Position numbers and translations under genes: made by a program
Shown: positions 61,308 to 64,000 of the stretch, in pieces
How positions within the stretch are numbered: position 1 is the stretch's first letter
Layout: each line of letters opens with the position of its first letter
Notes under the pieces: model-generated
What the model was told of the DNA's origin: nothing
Databases searched by the model: none
What the model saw: the letters and a program-made list of their open reading frames with translations, nothing else
Source of the DNA: an uncultured Eubacteriales bacterium
GTDB lineage: Bacteria; Bacillota; Clostridia; Oscillospirales; CAG-272
Assembly: GCA_934402395.1 (NCBI GenBank)
Contig: CAKRTQ010000009.1
Location: 45,700 to 109,699, forward strand
DNA length: 64,000 nt
Direction of reading: 5' to 3'

Positions 61308-63515
61308 TTATTTCTTTCTTCCCTCCGGCGTTTCCGGGCGGCTCGCGGCGCGAAGCGCGCTGTCCGCTTTTTTCATCATTTCAACGCGCGCGGCTGCGTC
61401 CGGCACACGGCACATTTTTATTGCATTCAGTATCGCATCTGCCGTGATCCCGTCAATGGGAAGGGGGGGAAGCCCCACATCTGCGGCAAAACCGGCTGTT
61501 TTGGGGTCATGGTCCACCACTACTGCGGGAGTGCCCGCCGCAAATGCAAACACGGCGGCATGAAGTCTTACCGCCACAACGAGGTCGGCTCCCGCCGCAA
61601 GCGCCACGGTCTGCCCGGCATCCTGCTTCCCGGCGGGAATGCACATGGCTCCGCAGCCTGCTTTTTCTGCCATTTCACGGCATATTGCGCTGTCCTCGGG
61701 CGCCATCGCGGCAAATACCGGAATCATTCCGGTGTCTGCCGCAAGCCGTCGCGCGGCTTCGGTGATTGCATCAAACAGTGTGTTTTCTGCTTTTTTTCCG
61801 ATCTTTTTCACCCTTTTTTCGCCGTTTTCCGCATCTGTTTTGCGTCTCAGCGCGGCAACGCCGCGCGGACAGACGACAAAATATCTCCCGTCCGGCTTGC
61901 ACGCAGGCTCCTTTGGCAGCGTCAGCACTGCGGGGTCGGCAGCGTTTACCGTGCGCGCCGCGCCGAGCGCGCGGAATTCCGCCGCCGCCGCGTTGTCGCG
62001 TGCGAAGACCGCTGTGGCGCGGCGCACCGTACATGCCGCTATCCGCCGTGCCGTGCGCGATGTGAGCGGTCCCACGCCCCCGATAATTACGGTGCGGCAC
62101 CCTGCCTTATGCGCCGTCCGCATGACCCACGCATAATACGCAAGCGAGCGCAGGCTCGTGGCATCCTGAAGCAGGCTGCCGCCGCCCAGCACGGCAACAC
62201 GGCACCGTGCAAGCTCCCTTTCGGTCTTTATCGGTCGAAATGCCGTGATAACGCTGATATTTTCCGGAATGCCTTCTTTTTTCGGTCCTTTTGATATTGC
62301 CGTGATCCTTCCGTCCTGCGCATCGCGTCCGAACCGGTCTGCCATCACGGCAAGAGATGCATCGTCGCCGATATTTCCCGCACCGTAATAGCCGCACATT
62401 GCGATACCGGGACGCGCTCTCCGCACTGTTTTTTCAAGCACGGCGGCGGTCGCTTCCGCCACTGTGCATATATCGTAATTATCCTCGGCGCAGCGACGGC
62501 AGAAAACGCCCAACCCGGCGCGGTCCTTATCGCTCATACGCGCAAACCGGCGCAGTCCGTCAAGCACGGCGCCGTCCGCGTCCGCCGTGCGCGGTGCGGT
62601 CCTGCAGGTCAGATTATCCTCTGCCGCCGCCGCGAAATTCTCCTTTGTCAGCAATCCGCGCACGCCCGCGTTGCCGCACAAAATAACGGGAACGCCTGCT
62701 GCCATTGCTTCTATCGCCGCGCGCGACGAGCCGACAAAAATGCCGTGTTCAGCCATCCTTGCGGCGGCATCCGGAACGGCGCCGACAGCCTTTACCGCTT
62801 CCCGCCCCAGCTCGCGGTTTATCTCATCTGCGCGCGCACGTATCTGCTTCTCCCGGCTTCCGCCGCCCATTACCGTAAGCGTTGGCGTCATCTCCGCAAA
62901 TTCGCGGCATATCAGCGGAAATACCCGCAAAAGCGTAAACGCCGCTGCCGATGAATCGGCGTCAAGCCTTCCTGCGGTCACGATATCAAGTCCGCGCGGC
63001 GTTTCTACTCTTTCTTTATCCGGAATGTTGACTCCGTTCGGTATGACATCTATCCTGTCGCGCGGGACGTGATATATTTTTGCTGTATAATCGGCGACAT
63101 CCCGGCTTACCGCAACGGTTCCGTCCCCCCAGAATGAAAACCGCGCGCCGCGTGCCTTCGGGTCGTATATCCCGTGAACGGTGACAGTGCACGGCGGCAC
63201 CTGCGGCGTCACAAGTCCTGCCGCGTGTGCGGCAAGTGCGGGGATTCTTCCGTGTGCGTGTATTACATCGAATTTTGTGTGCCGGCAAAGCGACACCACT
63301 CCGGCGACCGAACGCAGAAATGCAGCCGGCGACCGGCTCGAAAGCGGAAGGTATTTATGCGTTATGCCGGCTCTTTCCGCTTCGGGCACGAGTATCCCGC
63401 CGGATGAGGCTATTGTAACGCTGTGCCCGGCACGCGTGAGGGCGTGTGAAAGGGTCAGCACGTGCGTTTCCGCGCCGCCGGCACCCATTGACATTGCCAA
63501 TTCAAGTATTTCCAC
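61308..63515 (-). CDS. Glycosyltransferase - polysaccharide pyruvyltransferase (CsaB) fusion
   Basis: A 735-residue fusion. About 1-365 is a GT4 enzyme (LELAMSMGAGGAETHVLTLSHALTRAGHSV, HAHGRIPALAAH, VIPNGVNIP, FVGSSRAAIEAMAAGVPVILCG). From about 369 it is CsaB-like (GYYGAGNIGDDASLAVMADRF, LGGGSLLQDATSLRSLAYYAWVM, VAVRLHAAVFAFAAGTPAVVVDHDPKTAGF). CsaB attaches pyruvate to a secondary cell-wall polymer used to anchor S-layer proteins. A GTG start with AAGGAG upstream; the AAGGAG directly adjoins the repeat head. No S-layer protein with SLH domains is seen here. Confidence 0.85.
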   Translation of the reverse strand: MEILELAMSMGAGGAETHVLTLSHALTRAGHSVTIASSGGILVPEAERAGITHKYLPLSSRSPAAFLRSVAGVVSLCRHTKFDVIHAHGRIPALAAHAAGLVTPQVPPCTVTVHGIYDPKARGARFSFWGDGTVAVSRDVADYTAKIYHVPRDRIDVIPNGVNIPDKERVETPRGLDIVTAGRLDADSSAAAFTLLRVFPLICREFAEMTPTLTVMGGGSREKQIRARADEINRELGREAVKAVGAVPDAAARMAEHGIFVGSSRAAIEAMAAGVPVILCGNAGVRGLLTKENFAAAAEDNLTCRTAPRTADADGAVLDGLRRFARMSDKDRAGLGVFCRRCAEDNYDICTVAEATAAVLEKTVRRARPGIAMCGYYGAGNIGDDASLAVMADRFGRDAQDGRITAISKGPKKEGIPENISVITAFRPIKTERELARCRVAVLGGGSLLQDATSLRSLAYYAWVMRTAHKAGCRTVIIGGVGPLTSRTARRIAACTVRRATAVFARDNAAAAEFRALGAARTVNAADPAVLTLPKEPACKPDGRYFVVCPRGVAALRRKTDAENGEKRVKKIGKKAENTLFDAITEAARRLAADTGMIPVFAAMAPEDSAICREMAEKAGCGAMCIPAGKQDAGQTVALAAGADLVVAVRLHAAVFAFAAGTPAVVVDHDPKTAGFAADVGLPPLPIDGITADAILNAIKMCRVPDAAARVEMMKKADSALRAASRPETPEGRKK

Positions 63516-63524
63516 TTTCTCTCC

Positions 63525-64000
63525 TTTTTAAGCTCGGGTGGCGTTTCATCAGATTTTGAGCTTCATACCCCGACCGTGTAGCGAGAGCAGATCCTTATCT
63601 GCTTTCTGCCCCATAGTTACATCTGAACATGGGGCTTTTTATACTCGGGTGGCGTTTGTACAGATTCCGGGCTTCATATCCCGACCGTGTAGCGAGAGCA
63701 GATCCTTATCTGCTTTCTGCCCCATAGTTACATCTGAACATGGGGCTTCTTATACTCGGGTGGCGTTTGTACAGATTCCGGGCTTCATACCCCGACCGTG
63801 AAGGATATCGGATTCTGATCTTACTATACCAATACAGTTACATCAGAACATTTTTTTGCTCGGGTGGCGTTTCATCAGATTCCGGGCTTCATACCCCGAA
63901 AGTAGGCGGGGGAAAAAAGACTTTAGATCAATGCTACTGCGGATAGTTCAGGCTAAGCCGCCCTGCGGCTTAGCGCGGCGGGGGAAAAAAGACTTTAGAT
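63525..64000 (+). repeat. Four tandem modular repeat units, running off the window end
   Basis: Units about 63525-63630, 63641-63740, 63752-63850 and 63855-64000 (truncated), plus orientation, T-run end facing the 5' end of the CsaB fusion. In the first two, tail CATAGTTACATCTGAACATG sits in the loop of a GCCCCAT/ATGGGGC stem followed by T. The third has the GATATCGGATTCTGATC-type middle; the last has another hairpin-B-like module with CTAAGCCGC/GCGGCTTAG. Confidence 0.9.

Noticed and set aside
63538..63801. Small protein gene in the repeat array (also 13948-14151, 21280-21474, 49007-49327)
   Set aside because: The open frames are translations of the tandem repeat units; no RBS, and frames change between clusters.
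63525..64000. CRISPR array
   Set aside because: Units of about 100 bases are similar along their whole length; there are no short identical repeats with unique spacers of constant size, and no cas genes.

Overview
The window reads as a chromosomal segment of a spore-forming, GC-rich member of the Clostridia (Bacillota), probably one of the uncultured gut or rumen lineages. The evidence is spoIVB and spoIIR, the rpsO-pnp pair, Firmicutes-type promoters (TTGACA-17-TATAAT) and strong AGGAGG-like ribosome binding sites, and many lipoproteins with Thr/Pro/Glu-rich linkers. Assignment to a family is not possible from sequence alone. About 52 protein genes are supported. No tRNA, rRNA, CRISPR array, transposase, integrase or prophage gene was seen.

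Layout. 0-3.4 kb: rpsO and pnp, each with a structured leader, separated by copies of a repeat family. 3.4-9.7 kb: an M15 peptidase, envelope lipoproteins, a surface protein and a MATE exporter. 9.7-12.8 kb: argG-argH behind an ArgR box; the argH reading frame is fused to repeat-derived sequence. 12.8-20 kb: lipoproteins, a substrate-binding-like protein, a LamG protein, tmk and two SGNH hydrolases. 20-27 kb: spoIVB, then a marR-ABC-ABC-unknown operon. 27-36 kb: a transglutaminase-like lipoprotein, PAP2 and YwaF-like membrane proteins, a stand-alone 5'-3' exonuclease, a deoxynucleotidase/guanylate-kinase fusion, two NrnA-type phosphoesterases, surE and spoIIR. 36-44.2 kb: one long leftward operon (aminotransferase, trpS, rimO, pgsA, HD protein, tdk, deoD, deoB-cdd fusion) that ends in nucleoside salvage. 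44.2-49.1 kb: a TetR regulator with a glycosyltransferase-acyltransferase-glycosyltransferase set (probably glycolipid) and a metal transporter. 49.8-54.7 kb: a complete livJHMGF branched-chain amino acid ABC operon. 55-64 kb: GH2 glycosidase with an MFS partner, a beta-CASP protein, an RlmI-like methyltransferase and a glycosyltransferase-CsaB fusion.

The most unusual thing is a modular repeat family with about 20 units in seven clusters (0.5-0.95, 11.15-11.33, 13.6-14.0, 21.3-21.6, 49.1-49.5, 54.7-55.2 and 63.5-64.0 kb). Each unit has a T-run and head (CTCGGGTGRCGTTTG...CATACCCCGA), an exchangeable hairpin middle, and a tail (ATACAGTTACATCGGAACAT). The T-run ends always face the flanking genes. 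Units abut or enter coding sequence: they supply an in-frame N-terminal extension to ArgH, the same C-terminal pentapeptide type (FFELG or FFKLG) plus stop codon to two unrelated proteins, and the stop codon of livF. No mobilising enzyme is visible nearby. A second recurring motif is a terminator core (AAAACTC-AAAA-GAGTTTT-like) set inside different outer stems at gene ends.
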